The notes under the pieces were generated by a model. It ran no database searches. It was given only the letters and a program-made list of their open reading frames with translations, and was not told where the DNA came from. Both the position numbers and the translations under genes were made by a program. A stretch of DNA of 13,815 bases from the NCBI GenBank assembly GCA_003561815.1, contig PWVP01000150.1, forward strand, positions 1 to 13,815. Reading direction: 5' to 3'. Below, piece by piece: positions 4,920-12,429 of the stretch. Positions within the stretch are counted from its first letter, which is position 1; the number at the start of each line of letters is the position of its first letter. Origin of the DNA: Campylobacterota bacterium. Its GTDB lineage: Bacteria; Campylobacterota; Campylobacteria; Campylobacterales; SZUA-545.

Positions 4920-5855
4920 ATGCGACAGTTGATGGCGCTTCTAACGGCGCTTATAATGACTGCTGGCGGGCTGATGGCCAAGGGTGGTGGTCTCATCTCG
5001 GCAGAAGAGGCGCTCAAGCTTCACGGCAAATCGGATGTCGTGTTTGTGATGGGCGATAGTCTGGAGAACTTTAAAGAGGGCCATATCCCCGGTTCTCAAC
5101 ATATGGAGTCGCATGGGCTTCAGTGCACCGACTTCGTGGGTCGCATGGAGTGTCCGCCACTCTATATGTGTGTGGATGAGGCGGAGGAGTTTGTGGGTGA
5201 GCGGGGTATCGGAAACGATACGCTCGTGATCGCCTATGACGACTACCGTGGCCCCAATGCCACCGGGATCTACCACTTCTTTTTGATCTACGGTCATAGC
5301 AATGTGAAGATCCTCAACGGCGGGCTTGAAGCGTGGAAAGCCGCCGGCGGTGAGGTGGCGACCGGTGAACCAAGAAAACCGGCTGCCAAGCGCTTTAGTG
5401 CCAATGTCGATAAGCGCACCATCGCCACCAAGGCGGATATGCTGGAAGCCTCTAACCACATCACCGATCTCATCGATCGAACCGGCAGTCGCGAAGGGGC
5501 GGAGTTTGCCCTGATCGATACGCGTAGCATGGAGGAGGCGATCGCCGGTCGTAAAGTGGACAATGTCGCCCGCGGTGGCCATGTCCCCGGTGCGACACTG
5601 ATGGAGTGGATCCAGATCTCCGGTCAGGACGAGATGCTCTCCTACCCCAGCGATCCGGAGGTGCTGCGTGAGCGCCTGGAGCGGGCAGGCATCACGCCGG
5701 ATAAGACCATCTACACCTACTGTCATGTGGGGGCCGGTCGCGGCTCTTACTACTATGTGCTGCTCCATGAGCTGCTCGGCTATCCGAATGTAAAGGTATA
5801 TACCGGCGGATGGAACGAGTGGGGCAATGACATGAACCTTCCAATCCGGCGATAA
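4920..5855 (+). CDS. periplasmic tandem-rhodanese sulfurtransferase
   Basis: 311 aa. A signal peptide (residues 1-20, MRQLMALLTALIMTAGG, then LMA) is followed by two rhodanese domains, about 23-145 and 165-308. The C-terminal domain carries the candidate nucleophile Cys268 in a C-H-V-G-A-G-R loop. The N-terminal domain has no Cys at the equivalent position (YDDYRGPN) but has three others (69, 78, 84). Such enzymes move sulfane sulfur from thiosulfate, mercaptopyruvate or polysulfide to thiols. The loop is C-X5-R, one residue longer than the usual C-X4-R. I chose ATG 4920 because AGGAGG (4905-4910) is 9 bp upstream and the signal peptide begins here; the ATG at 4914 is only 3 bp away, and a TTG at 4884 is unlikely. 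It is the first gene of the operon, 10 bp before the molybdoenzyme gene. Confidence 0.87.
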   Translation: MRQLMALLTALIMTAGGLMAKGGGLISAEEALKLHGKSDVVFVMGDSLENFKEGHIPGSQHMESHGLQCTDFVGRMECPPLYMCVDEAEEFVGERGIGNDTLVIAYDDYRGPNATGIYHFFLIYGHSNVKILNGGLEAWKAAGGEVATGEPRKPAAKRFSANVDKRTIATKADMLEASNHITDLIDRTGSREGAEFALIDTRSMEEAIAGRKVDNVARGGHVPGATLMEWIQISGQDEMLSYPSDPEVLRERLERAGITPDKTIYTYCHVGAGRGSYYYVLLHELLGYPNVKVYTGGWNEWGNDMNLPIRR

Positions 5856-5865
5856 AGGGGCGAGA

Positions 5866-8811
5866 ATGAAAAAAACCGATACCAAACGACGCGATTTTTT
5901 AAAGGCCTCCTCGGTGGGCGCAGTGGTGGCCGCCTCTAGCGGCAGCCTCTTTGCCAAACAGGCGGTGAGCATCTCCGATCCGATGTCGGAGTATCCGGCG
6001 GCCTGTTACACCGAGAAGATGTACCGTGATGAGTTTAGCTTCATCCGGGGCAACAAAGAGGAGCAGGGGTTTGCTTACCACTGTGTGAACTGTCAGGGCA
6101 ACTGTGCCTGGGAGGTGTGGGCGAAAAACGGCGTGGTAACCCGCGAAAATCAGTCCGCCCGCTACCCGAGCATCAACCCGCGCATCCCGGATTTCAACCC
6201 CCGTGGATGTAACAAAGGCGTGCAGCACTCGCAGGTGATGTATGAAAAAGATCGCATCCTCTATCCGATGAAGCGCGTCGGTGAGCGCGGCGGCGGTCAG
6301 TGGGAGCGTATCAGCTGGGATGAGGCGGCACAGATGGTGGCCGAGAAGATGTGGGATGTGGTGACCGATCCCGATCGCGGCCCGGGCAAACTGATGGTTC
6401 ACGCCGGTACCGGTCTGCTGACCGAAGGGCGTCGATCGGCTCCGCGCCGTTTTGCCGCTCAGATCGGGGCGGTGAGCATCTATGCACCGAGCTACCTGGG
6501 TGACATGTTCTCCGGTGCTTCACTCGCCTTTGGTGAGGCGGGCCATATCGGCTGTACTTTTGACTTTTACTACCTCAATGACTGCATGATTTTTTGGGGC
6601 TGTAACCCGGACAACACCCGCATCCCCGATGCCCACTTTGTCTGGGAGGGCAAGTACCGTGGCGGCAAGGTGATCGCTATCACCCCGGAGTTTAACGCAA
6701 CAGCACGCCATGCGGATATCTGGATTCCTATCAAATCCGGCACCGACAGCATTCTGGCGATGGCGGTGATCGATCACATCCTGCAAAACGATCTCTTCGC
6801 CACCGAGTTTATCAAGACCTACACCGATCTGCCGTTTCTGGTGCGCAAAGACAACAAAAAGATGCTGCGCCGTAGCGATATCCACGGGGCGCGCAACCCG
6901 CAGTGGGACGAGCAGTTCTACTTCTGGAACACTCTGGAAAACCGCATCGCCCTCGCACCGGGCACCATGGGTAACGAGGATAACGAGTCGCTGCGTCTGC
7001 GCGATCGCGACTATCAGATCGATCCCGCCTTGGAGGGCAGCTGGCGTGTTGAGCTGCGCGATGGCAGCACCGTTGAGGTGACCACCGTCTTTGAGATGCT
7101 CAGAGAGGAGGCGCGCGACTTTAACCCCCGCCGCTACCGCGATAGTCAGGGGCGCCGCTTCCAGGAGGCGACCAATGTTCACCCCGATATGGTCAAGCTC
7201 CTGGCCGAAGAGATCACCAAAGAGGCCAACAAGGTGGCTACCATCACCGTGGGCTTCTCGCTGAACAAATACCACAACGGCATTATGGCGATGTGGAACA
7301 TCTGCTCTATCGTAGGGCTGGCGGGCCGTCAGGGGCCGCGCGGTGGTATCCACACCGAAAACGAGTTCCGCATCACCGGCCTGGAGTCCCTCTCGGGCTT
7401 TGATGGCAAATACAGCGCGCGCTTTGGCTCCGGCTTTGTGGGGGAGTTTATGATGGGTGAGCAGGAGGTGGAGTTTGATAAGTACTTCACCGATAAGGAT
7501 GTCGAGCGCGCCTATCACGGTGTGATCAAGACCAAAAAAGAGTACCTCGAGATCATGAACGAGATGGTTCAGGCGGGTAAAGAGGGGGGCGATCCCGATG
7601 TGGCGGCCAAGCACTGGTGGATCCCCGATACCGCGTTGATTGTGGCCGACTCCAAGTTCCGCCGGAACAAAGGGAGCAAATACCGCGAGGCGTTCTTGAG
7701 AAAGACCAAGTTCTGGGCCTATGTGGACTACCGCATGAGTGAGGCGGCCTACTACGCCGATCTGCTCTTACCGGCTAAGTCCCACTATGAGGTGTACGAT
7801 ATCCGCACCAGTCCCGGCTATCACCGGTTTGCCAACCTCGCCGTACCGCCGGCCAACATGAAGCCGATCGGTGAGGCGATGGACGAGTGGGGCATCTTTA
7901 CACTGATTGCGAAAAAGCTGCAGGATATCGCCAGCCTGGATGAGAACTTCGATGACGCACTGGTCTATGACGATGAGCAGTTTGCCCGCGACGGGGTGCG
8001 TGAGCTCGATATCTTCTACGATGAGTTTACCAACACCGATCTCGACTCCGAGATGGATGGCGATCCGATTCTGGGCGAGGATCTGAGCCGTCCGGGTGTC
8101 ACGGGCGATCAGATTGCGCTGGAGGTGGCGCTGGAGACCTGTGATCAGTTCATGCCCCAGACGGTGGAGAAGATGTACAAGCAGGGCGGCTTTTTGCAGC
8201 TTAATGAGGAGGCGGGCAAGTACTCACCGCTCTACTCCGATCGCCCCTACTCCACCGGGGAGTTCAATATCTACCGCTTCAACCGGTTTGAGACCCTCTC
8301 GGGGCGACAGACCTTCTATGTCGATCACGACATCTGGATCAAGCTGGGGTGTAACACCAATACCGGCCGTGAAGGGATCCGTCCTGAGCGCAGCGACTAC
8401 CCCTTTACGCTGATGACCCCCCATGCGCGCTGGTCGATCCACACCAACTACAAATCCGCCAAGCTTCTGCAGCGTCTGCAGCGCGGCAAGCCCTGGATCA
8501 TGCTCAACGATAAAGTGGCCGAGATTAAAGGGATTCGCGACGGTGAAGAGGTGCGGGTCTTTAACACTCTAGGGGAGTTTTACGCCATGGCGAAAGTGAC
8601 CCCTGGCACCCCGATGGATTCACTGGTGATGGAGGATGGCTGGGATATCAACTTCTTCCGTGATCAGAAGGGCTATAACGAGGTGGTGCCCCCCTCCTTG
8701 AGTCTGCTGGAGCTGGCAGATAACTGGGGGCATCTGAAATTCTCCTCTGCATGGGACGGTAACCAGTATGCGTACGATGGTGCTGTCAATGTGGAAGCGG
8801 TTAGAAAGTAA
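5866..8811 (+). CDS. type II DMSO-reductase-family molybdoenzyme, catalytic subunit
   Basis: 981 aa. A Tat signal (TKRRDFLKASS, residues 6-16) sends the folded enzyme to the periplasm. His72, Cys76, Cys80 and Cys115 fit the His-Cys3 ligands of the FS0 4Fe-4S cluster seen in NarG and EbdA. Asp213 in SYLGDM is the likely Mo ligand, as expected for the type II clade (nitrate, selenate, chlorate and perchlorate reductases; ethylbenzene and dimethylsulfide dehydrogenases). The Mo-bisMGD domain continues to the end, and residues from about 846 form the C-terminal dinucleotide-binding domain. Length fits EbdA/SerA/DdhA rather than the ~1240-aa NarG. Substrate and direction cannot be read from sequence. 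The ribosome binding site AAGGGG ends 5 bp before the ATG. It is the second gene of the operon. Confidence 0.92.
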   Translation: MKKTDTKRRDFLKASSVGAVVAASSGSLFAKQAVSISDPMSEYPAACYTEKMYRDEFSFIRGNKEEQGFAYHCVNCQGNCAWEVWAKNGVVTRENQSARYPSINPRIPDFNPRGCNKGVQHSQVMYEKDRILYPMKRVGERGGGQWERISWDEAAQMVAEKMWDVVTDPDRGPGKLMVHAGTGLLTEGRRSAPRRFAAQIGAVSIYAPSYLGDMFSGASLAFGEAGHIGCTFDFYYLNDCMIFWGCNPDNTRIPDAHFVWEGKYRGGKVIAITPEFNATARHADIWIPIKSGTDSILAMAVIDHILQNDLFATEFIKTYTDLPFLVRKDNKKMLRRSDIHGARNPQWDEQFYFWNTLENRIALAPGTMGNEDNESLRLRDRDYQIDPALEGSWRVELRDGSTVEVTTVFEMLREEARDFNPRRYRDSQGRRFQEATNVHPDMVKLLAEEITKEANKVATITVGFSLNKYHNGIMAMWNICSIVGLAGRQGPRGGIHTENEFRITGLESLSGFDGKYSARFGSGFVGEFMMGEQEVEFDKYFTDKDVERAYHGVIKTKKEYLEIMNEMVQAGKEGGDPDVAAKHWWIPDTALIVADSKFRRNKGSKYREAFLRKTKFWAYVDYRMSEAAYYADLLLPAKSHYEVYDIRTSPGYHRFANLAVPPANMKPIGEAMDEWGIFTLIAKKLQDIASLDENFDDALVYDDEQFARDGVRELDIFYDEFTNTDLDSEMDGDPILGEDLSRPGVTGDQIALEVALETCDQFMPQTVEKMYKQGGFLQLNEEAGKYSPLYSDRPYSTGEFNIYRFNRFETLSGRQTFYVDHDIWIKLGCNTNTGREGIRPERSDYPFTLMTPHARWSIHTNYKSAKLLQRLQRGKPWIMLNDKVAEIKGIRDGEEVRVFNTLGEFYAMAKVTPGTPMDSLVMEDGWDINFFRDQKGYNEVVPPSLSLLELADNWGHLKFSSAWDGNQYAYDGAVNVEAVRK

Positions 8812-8824
8812 GGGGGTCTAAAAG

Positions 8825-9904
8825 ATGGCTAAACGACAAATGGCAATGGTCATGGACCTGAACAAATGTATCGGGTGCCAGACCTGTACCGTAGCATGTA
8901 AGACACAGTGGACCAACCGAAACGGTCGGGACTATATGTACTGGAACAATGTAGAGACCTATCCGGGCGTGGGCTATCCGCGCAACTGGCAGGAGCTCGG
9001 TGGCGGGTTCGACGCCATGGGCAATATCAAGCCCGGCAAGATTCCCGATATGCGCCGTGATTACGGGATCGCGTGGGAGTACAACTACGCCGAGACCCAT
9101 CAGGCCAAGCAGCTCGTACCCCACGAGGAGCCGATCTGGGGGCCCAACTGGGATGAGGATGTGGGCTCGGGTGAGTTTCCCCGGACCAACTACTTCTACT
9201 ACATCCCGCGGCTGTGCAACCACTGCGACAACCCCGGCTGTGTCGCCGCCTGTCCGAGAGATGCGGTCTTTAAGCGCGATAGCGATGGTGTGGTGCTGGT
9301 CGATCAGGATCGCTGCCAGGGGTACCGCTACTGCATCGCCGGCTGCCCGTATAAGAAGATCTACTTCAACCCCAAAACCGGCAAGAGCGAAAAGTGTATC
9401 TTCTGCTTCCCCCGCCAGGAGCGCGGCGTGCCCACCTCCTGCGCCCAGCAGTGTGTGGGCCGCATCCGCTTCGTGGGCTTCATGGATGATGAGCAGAGCC
9501 AGGTTCATCAGCTGGTGCACAAGTACAAAGTAGCGCTGCCGCTGCGGCCCGATTATGGTACGCAGCCCAATGTCTACTATGTGCCGCCCCTCTTCTCGCC
9601 GGCCAAGCACGACGCCAACGGCAAGCCGATCGAGGGCACGACCCGTATCCCCCGTGAGGAGCTTCACAAGCTCTTCGGCCCCGAGGTGGATGGTGCGCTG
9701 GAGCGCCTGAAGTCGGAGATGGATAAGCGAAAAGCGGGTGAGCCAAGCGCGCTGATCGATATGCTGGTTGCCTTCAAACAGAGCGATATGTTCCGAATGG
9801 ATAGCAACTACTATAAAGAGGTCTATGGACGCCGCATCGCCGCGCCGCTGGATGAGCGCTATGTGCGGGGTAAGTTCACCACCTCCCCAACCCTCTATAG
9901 ATAA
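8825..9904 (+). CDS. four-cluster Fe-S beta subunit of the molybdoenzyme
   Basis: 359 aa, without its own signal peptide, so it probably rides to the periplasm on the Tat signal of the catalytic subunit. Cysteine groups lie at 15/18/21/25, 131/134/139/143, 164/170/174 and 191/194/206/210. In the third group Tyr167 replaces one Cys (CQGYRYC), which predicts one 3Fe-4S and three 4Fe-4S clusters. This is the NarH/SerB/DdhB/EbdB pattern, and it relays electrons from the Mo subunit to the heme b subunit. The start is 13 bp after the previous stop; AAGGGGGT ends 8 bp before the ATG. Confidence 0.93.
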   Translation: MAKRQMAMVMDLNKCIGCQTCTVACKTQWTNRNGRDYMYWNNVETYPGVGYPRNWQELGGGFDAMGNIKPGKIPDMRRDYGIAWEYNYAETHQAKQLVPHEEPIWGPNWDEDVGSGEFPRTNYFYYIPRLCNHCDNPGCVAACPRDAVFKRDSDGVVLVDQDRCQGYRYCIAGCPYKKIYFNPKTGKSEKCIFCFPRQERGVPTSCAQQCVGRIRFVGFMDDEQSQVHQLVHKYKVALPLRPDYGTQPNVYYVPPLFSPAKHDANGKPIEGTTRIPREELHKLFGPEVDGALERLKSEMDKRKAGEPSALIDMLVAFKQSDMFRMDSNYYKEVYGRRIAAPLDERYVRGKFTTSPTLYR

Positions 9905-9913
9905 GGTAGGCCA

Positions 9914-11167
9914 ATGATGAGAAAAACACTACTGACAACAGGATTGATTTTCGCAGCACTCTCCCTGGCCCATGCAGAGTCGATCGCACCGAAGAAGGTG
10001 AGCGAGCAGCTGGTTGGCATCGCTGTGGATGCACCGCTGTGGGACAAGGCTCAGGCCAGCGAAGTGACCCTCTATCCGCAGCTGACCACCGTTAGCCTCG
10101 ATCTCGATGGCCAGAAGGCGATGCAGGAGGGGGAGCCGCTTCCGATGACCGTGCGCGCACTGGTCAGCGATACCCATCTGGCCCTGCACATGAGCTGGCC
10201 CGATGAGACCCTCTCGGTGGCGGGCATGGATGAGACCAACCGCTACGGTGACGCCTTTGCGGTGCAGTTTCCTCAGCGCATCAGCGCCGATCTGCCCTAT
10301 ATCGGCATGGGCCACGCTGGAAATCCGGCGATTATCCACCTGAAGCGTTACGGTCAGGGGGTGGCACAGCCGATGCCCTCCAACTGCCGTGAAGAGGAGG
10401 GTGCGCTGATCTGTAGCCGATACGGTGCCGGTCAGAAGGCGGGCTCGGTTGAGTCGGTGGCCTTAACACTCGATGCGCCCAACCTCAACCTCTACAATGA
10501 GGAGCTGGCGGCATACCAGAAGCTTCAGCGCGCCCGGGTGGACGCGGACTATCAGCGCACCTTTGTGGCTGAGGGGTTTGGCACCACTACGGAGCTTCGC
10601 AAGCAAAACGGCGCCTTCTACAGCAGCATGCGCTATGAGGATGGCCACTGGAACGCCGTTTTGGTTCGATCGCTAAAAGATGATCTGGTCAATCTCGATC
10701 GCGCCGTCGTGCCGGTGGCGCTGGCCGCCTGGGATGGCGATCAGGCGGGTCGTGATGGTATCAAGTGGCTCTCGGGCTGGACACCGGTAGTGCTAGGAGA
10801 GGCGAGCCGTGAAGCGAAACTCATGGCGATTCTCAACGAAGAGCCCACCGGCGATATCGAGCGCGGCGAAGCGACCGCAGTGGCCAACTGCGCCTCCTGC
10901 CACCGCTTCGGTGAGCACCGGATGGCGATGGAGATGATGGCGCCCGATCTGAGCTGGATCGGCGGTCAGGCAACCCTGGAGTATATCCGTGAGTCGATCC
11001 TTGAGCCCCACGCGGTAGTGGTCACCGGCTACAATCAGCACGCCCACCGCGCCACACCGTGGTATAATGAGGTTGAGGGTCAGTTGCGTTCTACAATGCC
11101 TGCGTTTGACTTCCTGCCGGAGTCGGACATTGAGGACATGGTAGCCTACTTCCATAGTTTGAAGTAA
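9914..11167 (+). CDS. gamma subunit: heme b domain fused to cytochrome c
   Basis: 417 aa. A Sec signal peptide (1-21, ending AHA) precedes an ethylbenzene-dehydrogenase-type heme b domain (about 30-300). Met132 (GMGHAGNP) and Lys284 (in AAWDGDQAGRDGIKW) fit the unusual Met/Lys heme b ligands of EbdC-like gamma subunits. A C-terminal class I cytochrome c domain follows (about 312-417), with CASCH at 326-330 and probable distal ligand Met395 (STMPAF). Known gamma subunits of this clade are about 215-240 aa and use a separate cytochrome partner; here the partner appears built in. Cys158 and Cys167 may form a disulfide. Sec export fits heme c attachment in the periplasm, while alpha and beta use Tat. 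ATG 9917 is an alternative start. Confidence 0.88.
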   Translation: MMRKTLLTTGLIFAALSLAHAESIAPKKVSEQLVGIAVDAPLWDKAQASEVTLYPQLTTVSLDLDGQKAMQEGEPLPMTVRALVSDTHLALHMSWPDETLSVAGMDETNRYGDAFAVQFPQRISADLPYIGMGHAGNPAIIHLKRYGQGVAQPMPSNCREEEGALICSRYGAGQKAGSVESVALTLDAPNLNLYNEELAAYQKLQRARVDADYQRTFVAEGFGTTTELRKQNGAFYSSMRYEDGHWNAVLVRSLKDDLVNLDRAVVPVALAAWDGDQAGRDGIKWLSGWTPVVLGEASREAKLMAILNEEPTGDIERGEATAVANCASCHRFGEHRMAMEMMAPDLSWIGGQATLEYIRESILEPHAVVVTGYNQHAHRATPWYNEVEGQLRSTMPAFDFLPESDIEDMVAYFHSLK

Positions 11168-11188
11168 CCCAGAAAGGAGGGAGTTGCG

Positions 11189-11548
11189 ATGAGATTGAGC
11201 AGATGGTTTGTGGCCCTGGCGGCCACGGCACTCTTTGCCCTCTCGGCCCAGGCGGAGACGGTTGAGAAAAAGGGTGTACTGGTCACCAAGCAGTGTGTGA
11301 TGGAGGTGCTCTTTATCGAGTGTCCGCTCTGGACCTACCATGACGATGCGGAGCTGGTGCTCTTCGTCCATGAGGATATGCGCTATTACGATCTCGATCT
11401 TAGTCAGATCAAGATGCGTGAGGTGGATGACGGCTTTGCCCGTGACGGCGTAGAGATTATCGGTGTGCTCGATGCAGCACAAAACCGGCTCAAGGCGACG
11501 AGCTACAAGGCGCCACCGCCGCCGGTCGCCTCTGACTTTAAAGGCTGA
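11189..11548 (+). CDS. small secreted two-cysteine protein, last gene of the operon
   Basis: 119 aa. A signal peptide (1-22, ending AQA) precedes a mature domain of about 97 aa that looks beta-rich. It starts with GVLVTKQC (Cys36), has a second Cys (Cys45) and ends in a flexible tail with APPPPV. No lipobox and no CxxCH are present. A strong ribosome binding site, AAGGAGG (11174-11180), is 8 bp before the ATG and 6 bp after the gamma-subunit stop, so it is clearly in the operon. I do not recognise the family. A periplasmic accessory or sulfur-binding protein is a guess from context. Confidence 0.75.
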   Translation: MRLSRWFVALAATALFALSAQAETVEKKGVLVTKQCVMEVLFIECPLWTYHDDAELVLFVHEDMRYYDLDLSQIKMREVDDGFARDGVEIIGVLDAAQNRLKATSYKAPPPPVASDFKG

Positions 11549-11601
11549 CTCTGATTGAGTGCACCGGTGGTGCAGCACATCTCACTCAGAGGCAACGCCT
11601 C

Positions 11602-12420
11602 TTAAGCGGCCCCTTGCGAAGGAGGGGCCGTCTGCTTTATCTCCTCACTCTGGCCGATGTCGGCTGAAATATAGATATTCAAAACCGCCATTTCACTCGC
11701 CGGCGAGTAGAGATCGTTCTTCTCATACTCTTGCCGCCACTCCTTGGGCCCTTTACTGGCCGCATGGGCGAGCATTTTAAACTCCTCTTCATCCCGATTG
11801 GTTCGCTGGATCTGATCAAAGCGCGAGAGCAGCAAAATCTGCTGGAGCGCATTAACCTGCTGTGGCGATCCGATATCGCTTCGATCGTAGAGCGCCTGCC
11901 AGTGATGAATATCTTCGGCCAGCACCTTGAGCTTGCGTCCGGCCATCTGCTGGATTTTGGAGCCGTAGGGGGCGTAGTCGTACACCTCCAGCCACCGCTC
12001 AAAGGTGCGCCCGCAGAGAGCATCAAGCCGGGCGGTGGCCAGATCGACGATGCGCTCATCGTTGTAGCGCGCCTCGTAGAGCTCGATATAGCCTCGATAA
12101 TCAAGCGTCAGACCGGCGAGTTTGCTAAAGGCGAGCTCTCGAGCCGGTGTCTCCTCTTTGGCGTTGGTGTAGACCTCTAGCCAATCCTCCAGCCGCGAAA
12201 GCCGGGCGAAGTGCATCTGGTACACCTCTTCGCGCCGGTCATCCATGACATTGTAGTACCAGATCGCCTCTCGGGGCTCGAGCTTTTCGGGGATCTCATA
12301 GAGGTCGCTCGCCCCCGAGCTATCCATAAACCGTTCGCGCTCACGCTGATCGCGCTCGATCTGCTTATCCAGCGCGCTTGTGCTCTCCCCCTCGTCCTCT
12401 TCTTCATCAAAAAATGCCAT
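11602..12420 (-). CDS. acidic helical-repeat protein of unknown function
   Basis: 272 aa, no signal peptide or transmembrane segment. The N-terminus is highly acidic and then charged (1-35). From about residue 52 there are helical repeats of roughly 31 residues marked by a W/I-x-x-x-Y pair: WLEVY (80-84), YIELY (111-115), WLEVY (143-147), WQALY (174-178), then a looser WRQEY (228-232). Between marks an Ala/Leu-rich helix recurs (for example AGRKLKVLAED). This suggests an alpha-solenoid scaffold or interaction protein. The start is 9 bp after flhB, with TAAGG 7 bp before the ATG, so it belongs to the nadC-flhB operon. I do not recognise a family. Confidence 0.78.
   Translation of the reverse strand: MAFFDEEEDEGESTSALDKQIERDQRERERFMDSSGASDLYEIPEKLEPREAIWYYNVMDDRREEVYQMHFARLSRLEDWLEVYTNAKEETPARELAFSKLAGLTLDYRGYIELYEARYNDERIVDLATARLDALCGRTFERWLEVYDYAPYGSKIQQMAGRKLKVLAEDIHHWQALYDRSDIGSPQQVNALQQILLLSRFDQIQRTNRDEEEFKMLAHAASKGPKEWRQEYEKNDLYSPASEMAVLNIYISADIGQSEEIKQTAPPSQGAA
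11607..11630. terminator. hairpin between convergent operons
   Basis: CGGCCCCT (11607-11614) pairs perfectly with AGGGGCCG (11623-11630) around an 8-nt loop, followed on the plus strand by TCTGCTTTAT. It ends the molybdoenzyme operon and lies inside the last codons of the convergent minus-strand gene. A second hairpin, AGAGGC/GCCTCT (11588-11602), sits just outside that gene's stop and may serve the minus strand. Neither has a strong T-run. Confidence 0.5.
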
Positions 12421-12429
12421 TGATCAGCC

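Noticed and set aside
4941..5972. Long minus-strand frame (343 codons) opposite the rhodanese gene
   Set aside because: It is antisense to a clearly recognised gene and crosses into the next gene; composition is typical of a shadow frame.
6520..7614. Long minus-strand open frame (364 codons) inside the molybdoenzyme gene
   Set aside because: It is the complement of a well-conserved coding frame with codon bias, shows no domain motifs and has no ribosome binding site of note.
5866..8811. Membrane-bound nitrate reductase NarG
   Set aside because: Too short, carries a Tat signal with periplasmic partners, and the operon lacks NarJ and the NarI heme b membrane subunit.
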